Shown here in pieces: positions 1 through 6,912 of a stretch of DNA of 30,295 nt. The notes under the pieces were generated by a model. That model searched no databases. It was given only the letters and a program-made list of their open reading frames with translations, and had not been told where the DNA came from. The stretch spans positions 1 to 30,295 of the forward strand of contig CAYWVY010000024.1 of assembly GCA_964461885.1 (NCBI GenBank), read 5' to 3'. A program made the position numbers and the translations under genes. Source of the DNA: UBA288 sp964461885. Lineage in GTDB: Archaea > Halobacteriota > Methanomicrobia > Methanomicrobiales > Methanospirillaceae. How positions within the stretch are numbered: the first letter of the stretch is position 1; each line of letters opens with the position of its first letter.

Positions 1-74
1 TCGGCGCGCCGGCGAGGGGGACGTTCGCGGTCACGGCCGCCGCGATCGGGCCGGGAGGGTGAGGACGTCACGAT
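1..74 (+). pseudogene. 5' fragment of an interrupted surface-protein gene
   Basis: The first bases carry an open frame entering from outside the window (frame starting at base 3). It reads like an extracellular beta-sandwich segment (GTFAVTAAAIGPGG) and then hits TGA at 60-62. If base 60 is skipped, the frame continues as EDVTI up to the left end of the TnpB element. Joined across the element to base 1323, it runs on as FTLHVMPG. I infer one gene broken by a +1 frameshift and by the element; the exact left junction (about 74) is chosen only because it restores the frame. An alternative is that the upstream gene simply ends at 62. Confidence 0.4.
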
Positions 75-90
75 CGTTGCAGGCAGGAGG

Positions 91-110
91 CCCACGGCTT
101 CAGCCGTGGG
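91..110. repeat. Left-end subterminal hairpin of the IS element
   Basis: A perfect inverted repeat (CCCACGGCT, loop TC, AGCCGTGGG) sits just inside the left end. In IS200/IS605 elements such imperfect or perfect hairpins are the TnpA recognition structures. Confidence 0.8.
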
Positions 111-163
111 AGGAATGCCGTCGGTCCATTTATCCTGAATCATCGTCTATTCTCCACTATTCC

Positions 164-1321
164 ATGCTGATCGCGGTGCGGATCAAGGTTGTTCCGACAG
201 CGGAGCAGGCGGCGGCGCTTCTCGCCACGATGGAGCGGTTCAACGCCGCCTGCAACGCAATCTCCGAGACAGCATGGCTCAACCGGACGTTCAGCAAGTA
301 CACGTTGCAAAAGATCCTCTACAAGGACATCCGCCGCGACTTCGGACTCTCCGCGCAGATGGCCGTCCGTGCCATCGCCAAGGTCAGTGAGAGCTACATG
401 ACCGACCGCTCCGTGCAGCACACCTTCGAGCCGCACAGCGCACTCGTCTGCGACCAGCGTCTGCTCTCCTTCAAGGGATCCGATCAGGTCTCGATCCTGA
501 CCCTTGATGGGCGGATCGTCGCACCGATCATCGTTCCCGACTACCGGGAGATTGACCGGTCCGCGATCAAGGGCCAGATGGATCTCGTCCATCACAACGG
601 CACGTTCTTCCTCATGGAGACCGTCGACGTTCCCGAGGAGCCGCAGATCGCGCCCGAGGGTGTGCTCGGCGTCGATCTCGGGATCGTCAATCTCGCGACG
701 ACATCCGACGGTGACACCTTCAGCGGCGACGCGTGTACAGCAGTCCGCAAGAAGTTCGCCGCGATCAAGGGCAAGCTCCAGCAGGCAGCGACGTGGGACG
801 CGAAGAAGCACCTCAAGCGGCTCGCTGGCCGCGAACGTCGGTTCAAGCGCGACACCAATCATACTGTTTCCAAGCAGATCATCGCCATTGCGAAAGGCAC
901 GATGCGCGGGATCGCCCTCGAAGACCTCAAGGGCATCCGGGCGCGGGTCTCGGTTACGAAGGAGCAGCGGCTGGCGATCGGTAAGTGGGCGTTTTTCGAA
1001 CTCGGTCAGTTCATCCGGTACAAGGCATGCGAGGCAGGCATCCCCATCTATTTTGTCGACCCCGCCTACACCTCGCAGCAGTGTTCCGTCTGCGGTCATA
1101 CCGCGAAGGAGAACCGGAAGAACCAGGCCGAGTTCCGGTGTGTCCAGTGTGGTCATGCTGAGAACGCCGATATCCATGCCGCGAAAAACATCGCGGCACG
1201 GGCTGATGTCAACCAGCCCATCGCACTCTGCCAGCCCGTGAAAGCAGGCCGGAGATTGAAGTGCAAGCCAACGACTGAAGTCATGGGCGTCATGCCCACG
1301 ACTTCAGTCGTGGGTAGTTGA
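164..1321 (+). CDS. tnpB: TnpB, RNA-guided nuclease of IS605-type element
   Basis: This is a 385-residue TnpB, near the usual family length of about 400. I start at the ATG at 164 (MLIAVRIKVVPT), which matches the normal N-terminus; an in-frame start at 59 would lie outside or at the edge of the element. The RuvC-like nuclease looks intact: Asp171 in GVDLG, Glu253 in IALED and Asp336 in NADIHAAKNI. A four-cysteine zinc ribbon (Cys307, 310, 326, 329) lies between the second and third motifs. Family knowledge: TnpB uses an omega (right-end) RNA to cut DNA next to a short TAM, helping the element persist. The stop codon TGA at 1319-1321 overlaps the right-end TTGAC, so the coding region runs through the right-end hairpins. 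Confidence 0.93.
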   Translation: MLIAVRIKVVPTAEQAAALLATMERFNAACNAISETAWLNRTFSKYTLQKILYKDIRRDFGLSAQMAVRAIAKVSESYMTDRSVQHTFEPHSALVCDQRLLSFKGSDQVSILTLDGRIVAPIIVPDYREIDRSAIKGQMDLVHHNGTFFLMETVDVPEEPQIAPEGVLGVDLGIVNLATTSDGDTFSGDACTAVRKKFAAIKGKLQQAATWDAKKHLKRLAGRERRFKRDTNHTVSKQIIAIAKGTMRGIALEDLKGIRARVSVTKEQRLAIGKWAFFELGQFIRYKACEAGIPIYFVDPAYTSQQCSVCGHTAKENRKNQAEFRCVQCGHAENADIHAAKNIAARADVNQPIALCQPVKAGRRLKCKPTTEVMGVMPTTSVVGS

Positions 1322-1340
1322 CCTTCACCCTCCACGTCAT
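1230..1340 (+). ncRNA. Candidate omega RNA (right-end RNA) of TnpB
   Basis: TnpB guide RNAs derive from the 3' end of tnpB plus the right end, with the guide being the host DNA just beyond it. Here 1271-1288 pairs with 1294-1311 with one mismatch, around a GTCAT loop. The terminal part 1295-1314 can instead fold into the short right-end hairpin. The guide would begin at 1323 (CTTCACCCTCCACGTC). The 5' boundary is a guess; only the structures and the position are seen in the sequence. Confidence 0.4.
1295..1314. repeat. Right-end hairpin of the IS element
   Basis: A perfect 9-bp inverted repeat (CCCACGACT, loop TC, AGTCGTGGG) differs from the left hairpin by a compensated base pair. It is followed by TAG and TTGAC, the likely right cleavage site. 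Confidence 0.8.
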
Positions 1341-1551
1341 GCCGGGCGTGCCCCTGCCGCACGCAACGCAGAGCGGGGTGATCGTCGGCAACGAGGTGGT
1401 CGTGGACCCGGCGGTCATGCCAACGCTGCACCCCGACAACGATGGCGGGTATGGATACACCAACTTCACGTCGTCGTATACCCTGCGGGACGTCCGGGCG
1501 AACCACACGGTCTACGGGGTCTTCTACCGGGCCGGCTGGATCACCTGCTGA
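1323..1551 (+). pseudogene. 3' fragment of surface protein with Ig-like repeat
   Basis: The open frame continues from the right end of the element to TGA at 1549-1551, about 75 residues. The tail (YTLRDVRANHTVYGVFY) resembles the last strands of the short beta repeats found in archaeal and bacterial cell-surface proteins, where a motif of the type YTF-x-NV-x-ANHTI-x-A-x-F is common. It has no ribosome binding site or sensible start of its own; an in-frame TTG at 1318 belongs to the element. I read it as the severed C-terminus of the gene whose upstream part ends at about base 74. Function is unknown beyond a likely extracellular location. Confidence 0.5.
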
Positions 1552-1693
1552 TCCTCGCCCTCTCACCCCCTCTACCTATCCTTCTGGAGGCCCACCCGCG
1601 CATGCAGGAGGCCGGGATCGCCGTGTGGGAAGCCGCGGGATTCCCTAAGCACACTCTCCCCGGTTCCCGTTGGACCCCTGTCGGATGGCGGGC

Positions 1694-1706
1694 AAAAGTA
1701 TATCTC
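1694..1706 (+). promoter_or_regulatory. TATA-like box for pspA
   Basis: An AT-rich stretch (AAAAGTATATCTC) stands out in GC-rich surroundings about 70 bases before the pspA start. It predicts a transcript start near 1727 and a leader of about 40 bases. Prediction from sequence only. Confidence 0.5.
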
Positions 1707-1769
1707 GCGCCTCGCCAGTTACTCAAGATACTCGCATCTGTCGAACGAGGAGCACTGGAGGGAACAAGC

Positions 1770-2468
1770 GTGGGTCTGTTGAACCGCATGGGAACCGTCG
1801 TCAAGGCGAAGATGAGTAAACTGATCAACGCGGCCGAGGATCCCCGCGAGACCCTCGACTACTCGTACGAGAAGCAGCTCGAACTGCTGCAGAACGTCAA
1901 GCGGGGCGTGGCCGACGTCACGACGTCGAAGAAGCGGCTCCAGCTGCAGCGGGCCAAGCTGCTCCAGAACAGCGAGACCCTGGAGAAGCAGGCCCGCGAA
2001 GCGGTCCGGGCCGACCGGGAGGACCTCGCGCGCCTCGCGCTCGAGAGAAAGAACGCCATCGACTCTCAGATCGCCGTCCTCGACCAGGAGATCGCCGGGC
2101 TGGAGACCGAGCAGCAGAAGCTGGTCGAGGCCGAGCGGCGCCTCGCCACGAAGGTGGAGGTCTTCAGGACCAGGAAGGAGACCATCAAGGCGCAGTACTC
2201 GGCGGCCGAAGCGCAGGTCAAGATCAGCGAATCGGTCTCGGGCATCAGCGAGGAGATGGCCGACGTCGGCGTCTCGATCGAGCGGGCCGAGAACAGGACC
2301 GAGGATATGAAGGCCCGGTCCGCGGCCCTCGACGAGCTGATCGACCAGGGGACGCTCGAGGACTTCACCGGCCGGCAGGACGATATCGAGCGCGAGCTGG
2401 CGAAGATCGGCTCGACAGGCAAGATCGAGTCCGAACTCTCGAAGCTGAAAACGGAGGAAGGGAAATGA
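1770..2468 (+). CDS. pspA: PspA/IM30 (phage shock protein A) family protein
   Basis: This 232-residue ESCRT-III-like membrane-remodelling protein is predicted to bind stressed membrane from the cytoplasmic side. The GTG at 1770 is chosen because it gives the classic N-terminus (GLLNRMGTVVKAKMSKLI), an amphipathic helix followed by the AEDP motif. A GGAGG lies 8-9 bases before it. The rest is almost entirely heptad-rich coiled coil (about 25-215), as in PspA and Vipp1. The gene overlaps pspAA by ATGA, so the two are surely co-transcribed. PspF and PspBC, the regulators known from enterobacteria, are not in the window; the partners here are PspAA, PspAB and HtpX. Confidence 0.93.
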   Translation: MGLLNRMGTVVKAKMSKLINAAEDPRETLDYSYEKQLELLQNVKRGVADVTTSKKRLQLQRAKLLQNSETLEKQAREAVRADREDLARLALERKNAIDSQIAVLDQEIAGLETEQQKLVEAERRLATKVEVFRTRKETIKAQYSAAEAQVKISESVSGISEEMADVGVSIERAENRTEDMKARSAALDELIDQGTLEDFTGRQDDIERELAKIGSTGKIESELSKLKTEEGK

Positions 2469-2743
2469 TCATTCGCGTCATGGGAGAGGGCCAGTACCGT
2501 GTCGACAGCGGTCTCTTCGACACCCTGAACCAGATCGACAACAGGATCGTCGAGCACGTCCAGCAACAGGACGTGCAGGGTTTCCGGTCCAGCCTGACCG
2601 ATCTCATCGGGTGCGTCCAGCGCGAGGGGCAGCGGATCGCCGATACGGAGCTGGTCGAGTCCGATATCATCGTGCCCCCCGCGGACATGACCCTTGCCGA
2701 GGCCCGGGACGTCTTCAAGGGCACCGGGCTCTTCGAGGGATAA
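2465..2743 (+). CDS. pspAA: PspAA, PspA-associated protein
   Basis: This 92-residue soluble protein starts at an ATG overlapping the pspA stop (ATGA), with a good Shine-Dalgarno (GGAGG) before it. The N-terminus (MIIRVMGEGQYRVD) and the C-terminal SDIIVPPADMTLAEAR segment match the PspAA domain, a small family named for its constant association with PspA in actinobacteria and archaea. Its biochemical role is not established. The arrangement suggests a direct PspA partner or regulator. Length and both conserved blocks are complete. Confidence 0.85.
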   Translation: MIIRVMGEGQYRVDSGLFDTLNQIDNRIVEHVQQQDVQGFRSSLTDLIGCVQREGQRIADTELVESDIIVPPADMTLAEARDVFKGTGLFEG

Positions 2744-2771
2744 CCTGAACAGGGAGCGCCCAATCGCGCAG

Positions 2772-3344
2772 TTATACCGGTATACCCCAGAGGGGGTACC
2801 AGCGCTCCACCTCTTTCTCGACGGGCAGTTCCCCCTCCAGCAGGGACCGCAGCCTGAACTCGTATGCGGCATCCCGTGCCGTGCCCGTCTCGGGGACGAA
2901 GGGATAGTACCGCCCCTGCTTGAAGTTGTAGATCCAGTAGACCCGTTTCGCGCCGTCGAACCGGTAGACCGCGCAGAGGAGATAGGGGCCGAAGCCGCGC
3001 TCGATCAGGGTCTGGCTGACAAGGTGGATGGTCGTGACGAGGTCTTCGAAGTCCGGATCCTCCAGGACCACCCACGTGAACCCGTACTTGTCCGTCTCGA
3101 GCCGGCAGGTGCTGTCGGTCTCGCGGCAGCTGAAGACGAGCAGCTCGTCGATCTCGGCCTTCGCGGCGTCGTACCGCGAGGACTCGATGGGCTTGAAGCA
3201 GAGCCCGGCCCGGCCGGCGGGCGCCAGGTCCAGGGATGCCTGCATCGTGACCGTGGCCGTTGAGATCGCAAAGAGGCGCTCGGTATCCGCCTCGGGAAGG
3301 CGGGTCGTGCCGAGCAGTGCGTCGAGGGCGTCCCTAAAGCCCAT
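2772..3344 (-). CDS. pspAB: PspAB, PspA/HtpX-associated protein
   Basis: This 190-residue protein has no obvious membrane segment or signal peptide. It starts MGFRDALDALLGTTRLP and contains the STATVTMQASLDLAPAGRAG and CFKPIE blocks typical of PspAB, a family seen next to PspA or HtpX genes. Function is unknown; a substrate or adaptor role for HtpX is a reasonable inference from linkage. Its ATG overlaps the htpX stop (TAATG), so it is translationally coupled to htpX. It converges on pspAA with only 28 bases between the stops. Confidence 0.8.
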   Translation of the reverse strand: MGFRDALDALLGTTRLPEADTERLFAISTATVTMQASLDLAPAGRAGLCFKPIESSRYDAAKAEIDELLVFSCRETDSTCRLETDKYGFTWVVLEDPDFEDLVTTIHLVSQTLIERGFGPYLLCAVYRFDGAKRVYWIYNFKQGRYYPFVPETGTARDAAYEFRLRSLLEGELPVEKEVERWYPLWGIPV

Positions 3345-4234
3345 TATCGCCCCATCTCCTTCTCAATCCTCTCGAGCGCCGCTATCCGCGCCTCCACCGG
3401 CGGGTGCGACGAGAAGAGCTCGAAGATCGAGCTGCCGGAGGCCACCGGGATGATGAAGAAGGCGTTCATCCCCTCGACCTCGCGGAGGTCTTTTGTCGGG
3501 ACACGCTCCATCAGGCCGCTGATCTTGGCGAGCGCCGACGCGAGATGGGACGGCCGGCCGGTTATCAGCGCCGACCCGCTGTCCGCTGAGAACTCGCGGT
3601 ACCGTGACAGGGCCCGGATCAACAGGTAACTCGCGGCCCAGACCACGGCCGCGACCAGGGGCAGGATGAACCAGAGGCTCCTGTCGTCGCCCCCTCGTTC
3701 GCCTCTCATGCTGCCGCCGAAGAGGAACCAGTTCCTGAAGATGAGGAAGGCCACGGTGGAGAGGAAGCTGGCAAGGGTGATGACCATGACGTCGCGGTTC
3801 TTCACGTGGCTGAGCTCGTGGGCGATCACGGCCTCGAGCTCCTCCTGGTTCAGCATGCGGAGAAGGCTGGTGGTCACGCCGACAACCGAATGCCCTGGGC
3901 TCCGCCCGGCGGCGAACGCGTTGGGGACGGGGGAGTCGATGATGGCGAGTTCGGGGGGGGTCATGCCGGCCATCGCGCTCAGGCGCGTCAGGGTCTGGTG
4001 GAGCTGCGGCTCCTCTCCTTCGCCGACCACGCGAGCTCCCATGGCGGAGAGGGCCAGGCGGTCCGAGAGAAAGTACTGGACGACGAGCAGCACGGTCACG
4101 ATCGCGAGCAGGAGGAGCGGGCCGACGCCCAGGTATGCCAGCACCGCGATGAAGGCGGCGTAGACGATCGCGAGCAGCAGGATCGTCACGATCATCCTCA
4201 ACTGCAGTCCCCGGTCCCGGTGCCATCGAGCCAT
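3344..4234 (-). CDS. htpX: HtpX-type membrane metalloprotease (M48)
   Basis: This 296-residue integral-membrane zinc endopeptidase degrades damaged membrane proteins. The start at 4234 (MARWHRDRGLQLRM) is preferred over an in-frame one at 4309, because the probable TATA box at 4327-4336 would start the transcript near 4303, after that upstream codon. Two N-terminal membrane helices (about 13-58) precede the HELSH zinc motif (His139, Glu140, His143). The third ligand region RYREFSADSGSAL is present, with two more hydrophobic segments between them. It is the first gene of an htpX-pspAB pair and lies downstream of a second membrane protease on the same strand. Confidence 0.93.
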   Translation of the reverse strand: MARWHRDRGLQLRMIVTILLLAIVYAAFIAVLAYLGVGPLLLLAIVTVLLVVQYFLSDRLALSAMGARVVGEGEEPQLHQTLTRLSAMAGMTPPELAIIDSPVPNAFAAGRSPGHSVVGVTTSLLRMLNQEELEAVIAHELSHVKNRDVMVITLASFLSTVAFLIFRNWFLFGGSMRGERGGDDRSLWFILPLVAAVVWAASYLLIRALSRYREFSADSGSALITGRPSHLASALAKISGLMERVPTKDLREVEGMNAFFIIPVASGSSIFELFSSHPPVEARIAALERIEKEMGR

Positions 4235-4326
4235 AGCAGTCCTGACCCGGGCGGGACCTGCGCTATCCGCCTGGCGAATTCGCGGCGGGGCTCCGCGGTC
4301 CGGGTACATTGAGAGCGATCAGGGAC

Positions 4327-4336
4327 GATAAATAGG
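4327..4336 (-). promoter_or_regulatory. TATA-like box for htpX-pspAB
   Basis: On the minus strand this reads CCTATTTATC, isolated in GC-rich DNA. It predicts a start near 4303 and a leader of about 70 bases before the chosen htpX ATG. Confidence 0.45.
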
Positions 4337-4473
4337 TACTCATCCGGGAATGAGACCAGGCTCGACGGGGGTCCTGCTGTCCCGGTCGTGGGGAGCCGAC
4401 CGTGCATCGCCGATCCCGATGAAACGGGACCGGGTGCAGAAGACCGGGCGCGAAGGGGCGGGTGGGGCCGCCC

Positions 4474-5874
4474 TCAGAAGAGGCTGAACAGGTACGGCAG
4501 CGCGATCAGCGAGACGAGCGTGACCGCCATCAGCCAGGAGACGGCGCTCACCACCGCGGGCGTGTACCGCTGGAGCCGGCGGCGGGCCAGCAGGCCGTCG
4601 ACGACCTCTCGGAAGATGTACCCGCCGTCGAACGGGACCATCGGGAGCGCGTTGAAGATCCCGACGTTCAGGTTGATCCAGCCCGACCAGAAGAGGAGCT
4701 GGACCAGCCCCCAGAAGCCCCAGAACGGCGCCTCCCAGCTGGCCGTGTTCTCCCCTGGGAACCCGACGATCCGGAGGGCCTGCCCGGTCGACGAGGTGTC
4801 GAACGGGAGTATGAGATAGCGGAGGATCCCGATCGGGTTGAACGACTCCTGCACGTACCCCTGGACCGCCTCGCCGTCGTAGTACTCGACCCCCATGAAC
4901 CCCGAGGTACTGTTCCCCGACGGCCATTCGGCGAGGGTCAGCTCGCGGGTCGTCGCCACGCCGTCCTGCTCGACCGTCAGCTCCGTCCGGTCGCCGGGCC
5001 GTGTCGACGCCAGGAGACGGGCGACATCCCCCCGGTTCTCGACCGGCGTCCCGTTCAGGGCGAGCACGACCGAGCCCGGGGCCACCGAGGCGTTGTACGC
5101 GGGGTAGTCCTTGTACACGCCGTTGACCACCGGCTCAGAGGTCGGAACGGCCAGTCCGAAGACCACGATCATCAAAAAGAACGCGAGCAGGCCGAAGACG
5201 ATGTTGTTCGTGATCCCGGCGCCGTACATCCGCATCTTCGCGGCCCGCGGCGCCTTCTCGAGCTCCTCCTCGTCGGGCTCGACAAACGCCCCGATCGGCA
5301 CCACGGCCACGAGCAGCCCGGCGGCCCGGACCTTGATTCCCTCGACCCGCGAGAGGATGCCGTGCCCGAACTCGTGGACCACGAGCGTGATCACGAGCGC
5401 GAGCCAGACCGCGACCGTCCCCGGCACGAACTCGTTGAGCCCGGGGATGAGGAGCAGGTTCTGCGGCGCGTAGATCCCCGTCGGCTCGGGCTGTACCTGG
5501 AGCGTGTACCGGAGCGAGAAGAGAAGCGAGAACGCGAAGAAGGCCGAGATGACCGCCACGGCGACGACGCCGACGCTCGCGTAGACTCGCAGCGGCCACG
5601 CGATCTTCTGGAACAGGTCGAAGAAGCCGACCCGCACGGTCCGAAGGGCGAGAATCGGGCCGAAGAACATGACGTGTTCGGAGTACCAGCCCCTGCTCTC
5701 GGCCGGGGGGTTCTCTCCTGCCCCGGGCAACGCCTCGTCCGGCCTCGCCGGACGGGTCGTTTCGGCATCGAGCGCGGCCAGTTCCTCGGCAGCGATCCGG
5801 CGGCGGACGTAGAACACGACCGCGGCGTACGCGGTGACGGCAAGGAGAAGAAGGCCGATCGTGACCCAGTCCAT
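4474..5874 (-). CDS. Site-2-type (M50) membrane metalloprotease with PDZ domain
   Basis: This 466-residue intramembrane zinc protease has an N-terminal membrane helix (3-23) and a hydrophilic linker (25-65). Its core holds HEFGH (His167, Glu168, His171) in a membrane helix, a PDZ-like domain (about 255-305, with SVAPGSVVLALNGTPV), and the second motif NALPMVPFDGG (408-418, Asp416). C-terminal helices end in LFSLF. All catalytic residues are present. Such enzymes release membrane-bound regulators or clear peptides. An ATG at 5886 is in frame; I prefer 5874 because the TATA-like box at 5899-5908 puts the transcript start at about 5878. No cognate anti-sigma-like substrate is visible in the window. 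Confidence 0.9.
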   Translation of the reverse strand: MDWVTIGLLLLAVTAYAAVVFYVRRRIAAEELAALDAETTRPARPDEALPGAGENPPAESRGWYSEHVMFFGPILALRTVRVGFFDLFQKIAWPLRVYASVGVVAVAVISAFFAFSLLFSLRYTLQVQPEPTGIYAPQNLLLIPGLNEFVPGTVAVWLALVITLVVHEFGHGILSRVEGIKVRAAGLLVAVVPIGAFVEPDEEELEKAPRAAKMRMYGAGITNNIVFGLLAFFLMIVVFGLAVPTSEPVVNGVYKDYPAYNASVAPGSVVLALNGTPVENRGDVARLLASTRPGDRTELTVEQDGVATTRELTLAEWPSGNSTSGFMGVEYYDGEAVQGYVQESFNPIGILRYLILPFDTSSTGQALRIVGFPGENTASWEAPFWGFWGLVQLLFWSGWINLNVGIFNALPMVPFDGGYIFREVVDGLLARRRLQRYTPAVVSAVSWLMAVTLVSLIALPYLFSLF

Positions 5875-6255
5875 TCCCACAAGCATGGTCGGGCAAGGGG
5901 ATAAATGATCGTCTCAGGGTCAGAAGAGGGTGATCTGCGCCCACGCGCGCCGGCGTATGCTCCGGTCTTTGACATGGCGCCTGCACCTGGCATCACGTAC
6001 GACGTGAAGGCTGCCGGAAGGGACTGCCCCTCCGCTGCGTTGCGGATTGGCGAGGTTTCAGGGACCGGACCTCACAGCGGTGACGCCCCCGGCCGTGCGG
6101 CTGTTCCCCGGCACAGTGTACCTGATATATTCCCGTGATGAATGGTCGGCGATTTCCCCGTGGCAGCGGCCGTTGCTTGGGGCCGTGCAGAGGAGAGACG
6201 GGCATGGAGCATGAGCAGAACCGTGCAGTCAGAGGATCGGGATGATCCGTCCGGA
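5875..6255. other. Intergenic region without a recognised gene
   Basis: These 381 bases lie between the M50 protease start and the rnhB stop. They hold the protease's TATA-like box near 5904 and, on the plus strand, an AT-rich GATATATTC at 6123-6131 that points rightward into antisense of rnhB. At 5920-5937 the minus strand repeats the last codons of rnhB almost exactly (encoding QITLF-stop against QTTLF-stop), but no start-bearing frame leads into it. I see no tRNA, and no convincing RNA fold or protein. Confidence 0.6.
5899..5908 (-). promoter_or_regulatory. TATA-like box for the M50 protease gene
   Basis: The minus strand reads TCATTTATCC about 26 bases before a predicted start at about 5878, giving a nearly leaderless transcript for the ATG at 5874. 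Confidence 0.45.
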
Positions 6256-6903
6256 TCAGAAGAGGGTTGTCTGGCTGCGTGCCCGCTGCCGGTCCGTGAC
6301 CGTGCGCCAGCTCGCCCGGACGAACGGGTGCAGGGGGCCGCCGGCATCGAGGCAGTCGTCAAGGAACCGGCAGGTCGCCGGGTCGGACGGATATCCACTC
6401 CCGAGCGGGCCATGCTCGTCTTCGAGCGCGCGAATCGCGCGGTCGCGGTGGACCTTCGCCACGATCGAAGCAACCGCGACCACCGTCAGGAGGCCGTCGG
6501 CGTGGTGGTTCGCGACCACGGTGCAGGGAAAGCCCAGCTGACCGCCGACCGTCGCCGCGTACCGCCCCTCGCGAACGTCACAGGCATCGAGGTGAGCGAT
6601 GGCGACCCGGTGCCCGGACGCCGCGAGCCTGCGTATCGCCTCCGCATGGGCGCCGGCCACGATCGCGTTCATGGTCGAGCATGCCCTCGCAGCGTCGATC
6701 GCGTCCGCCGGCACCTCGACGACCGCGAACGGGAGCGATCCTTCGATCTCGGCGCAGAGCTTCTCCCGGCGCCGCGGCGCGAGCGCCTTCGAGTCCCGCT
6801 CCCCCAGGGCGGCGACCGCGTCCCAGCTGTGCGCCGCGACCGCCGCGACCACGAGCGGGCCGAGGACGGCCCCTTTTCCGGCCTCGTCGACGCCCGCGAT
6901 CAT
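6256..6903 (-). CDS. rnhB: Ribonuclease HII
   Basis: This 215-residue enzyme cleaves RNA in RNA/DNA hybrids and at single ribonucleotides in DNA. The active-site acids are all present: Asp6 and Glu7 in GVDEAGKG, Asp106 in AHLDAC and Asp136 in HHADG. The block VASIVAKVHRDR (145-156) is typical of archaeal RNase HII. The C-terminus ends QTTLF, which could be a minimal PCNA-interacting peptide, though it lacks the full consensus. It follows the geranylgeranyl reductase gene by 9 bases and so is the last gene of that operon. Confidence 0.95.
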   Translation of the reverse strand: MIAGVDEAGKGAVLGPLVVAAVAAHSWDAVAALGERDSKALAPRRREKLCAEIEGSLPFAVVEVPADAIDAARACSTMNAIVAGAHAEAIRRLAASGHRVAIAHLDACDVREGRYAATVGGQLGFPCTVVANHHADGLLTVVAVASIVAKVHRDRAIRALEDEHGPLGSGYPSDPATCRFLDDCLDAGGPLHPFVRASWRTVTDRQRARSQTTLF

Positions 6904-6912
6904 ATCAGGGGT

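Larger units (their letters stand above)
75..1322 (+). mobile_element. IS200/IS605-type element with tnpB only
   Basis: The element is bounded by two related hairpins. The left one at 91-110 has a perfect 9-bp stem with a 2-base loop, and the right one at 1295-1314 has the same design and nearly the same sequence. After the right hairpin comes TAG and then TTGAC at 1318-1322, which resembles the pentanucleotide right-cleavage sites of the family. There is no target duplication, as expected for these single-strand transposons. No tnpA lies nearby, so it is an IS1341-like, non-autonomous or TnpA-dependent element. The left boundary is uncertain by about 15 bases (72-90). Confidence 0.75.

Noticed and set aside
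2755..2800. Palindromic TATACCGGTATA and CCCC/GGGG repeats at the pspAA-pspAB junction
   Set aside because: They lie over the last codons of pspAB (GIPV-stop), with no T-run at the right spacing. The symmetry is short and probably incidental.
4462..5904. Long plus-strand open frame opposite the M50 protease gene
   Set aside because: The composition is Arg/Asp/Pro-rich, with no conserved motif and no start signal. It is the GC-driven antisense of a gene with complete catalytic motifs.
6001..6045. Resemblance to the SRP RNA helix 8 (CCGGAAGGGA)
   Set aside because: Only the short core matches. The flanking symmetric loop sequence and the long SRP arms are missing.
6135..6180. C-box-like GTGATGA that could begin a C/D guide RNA
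   Set aside because: No CTGA D box or internal D'/C' pair is found at the required distance.
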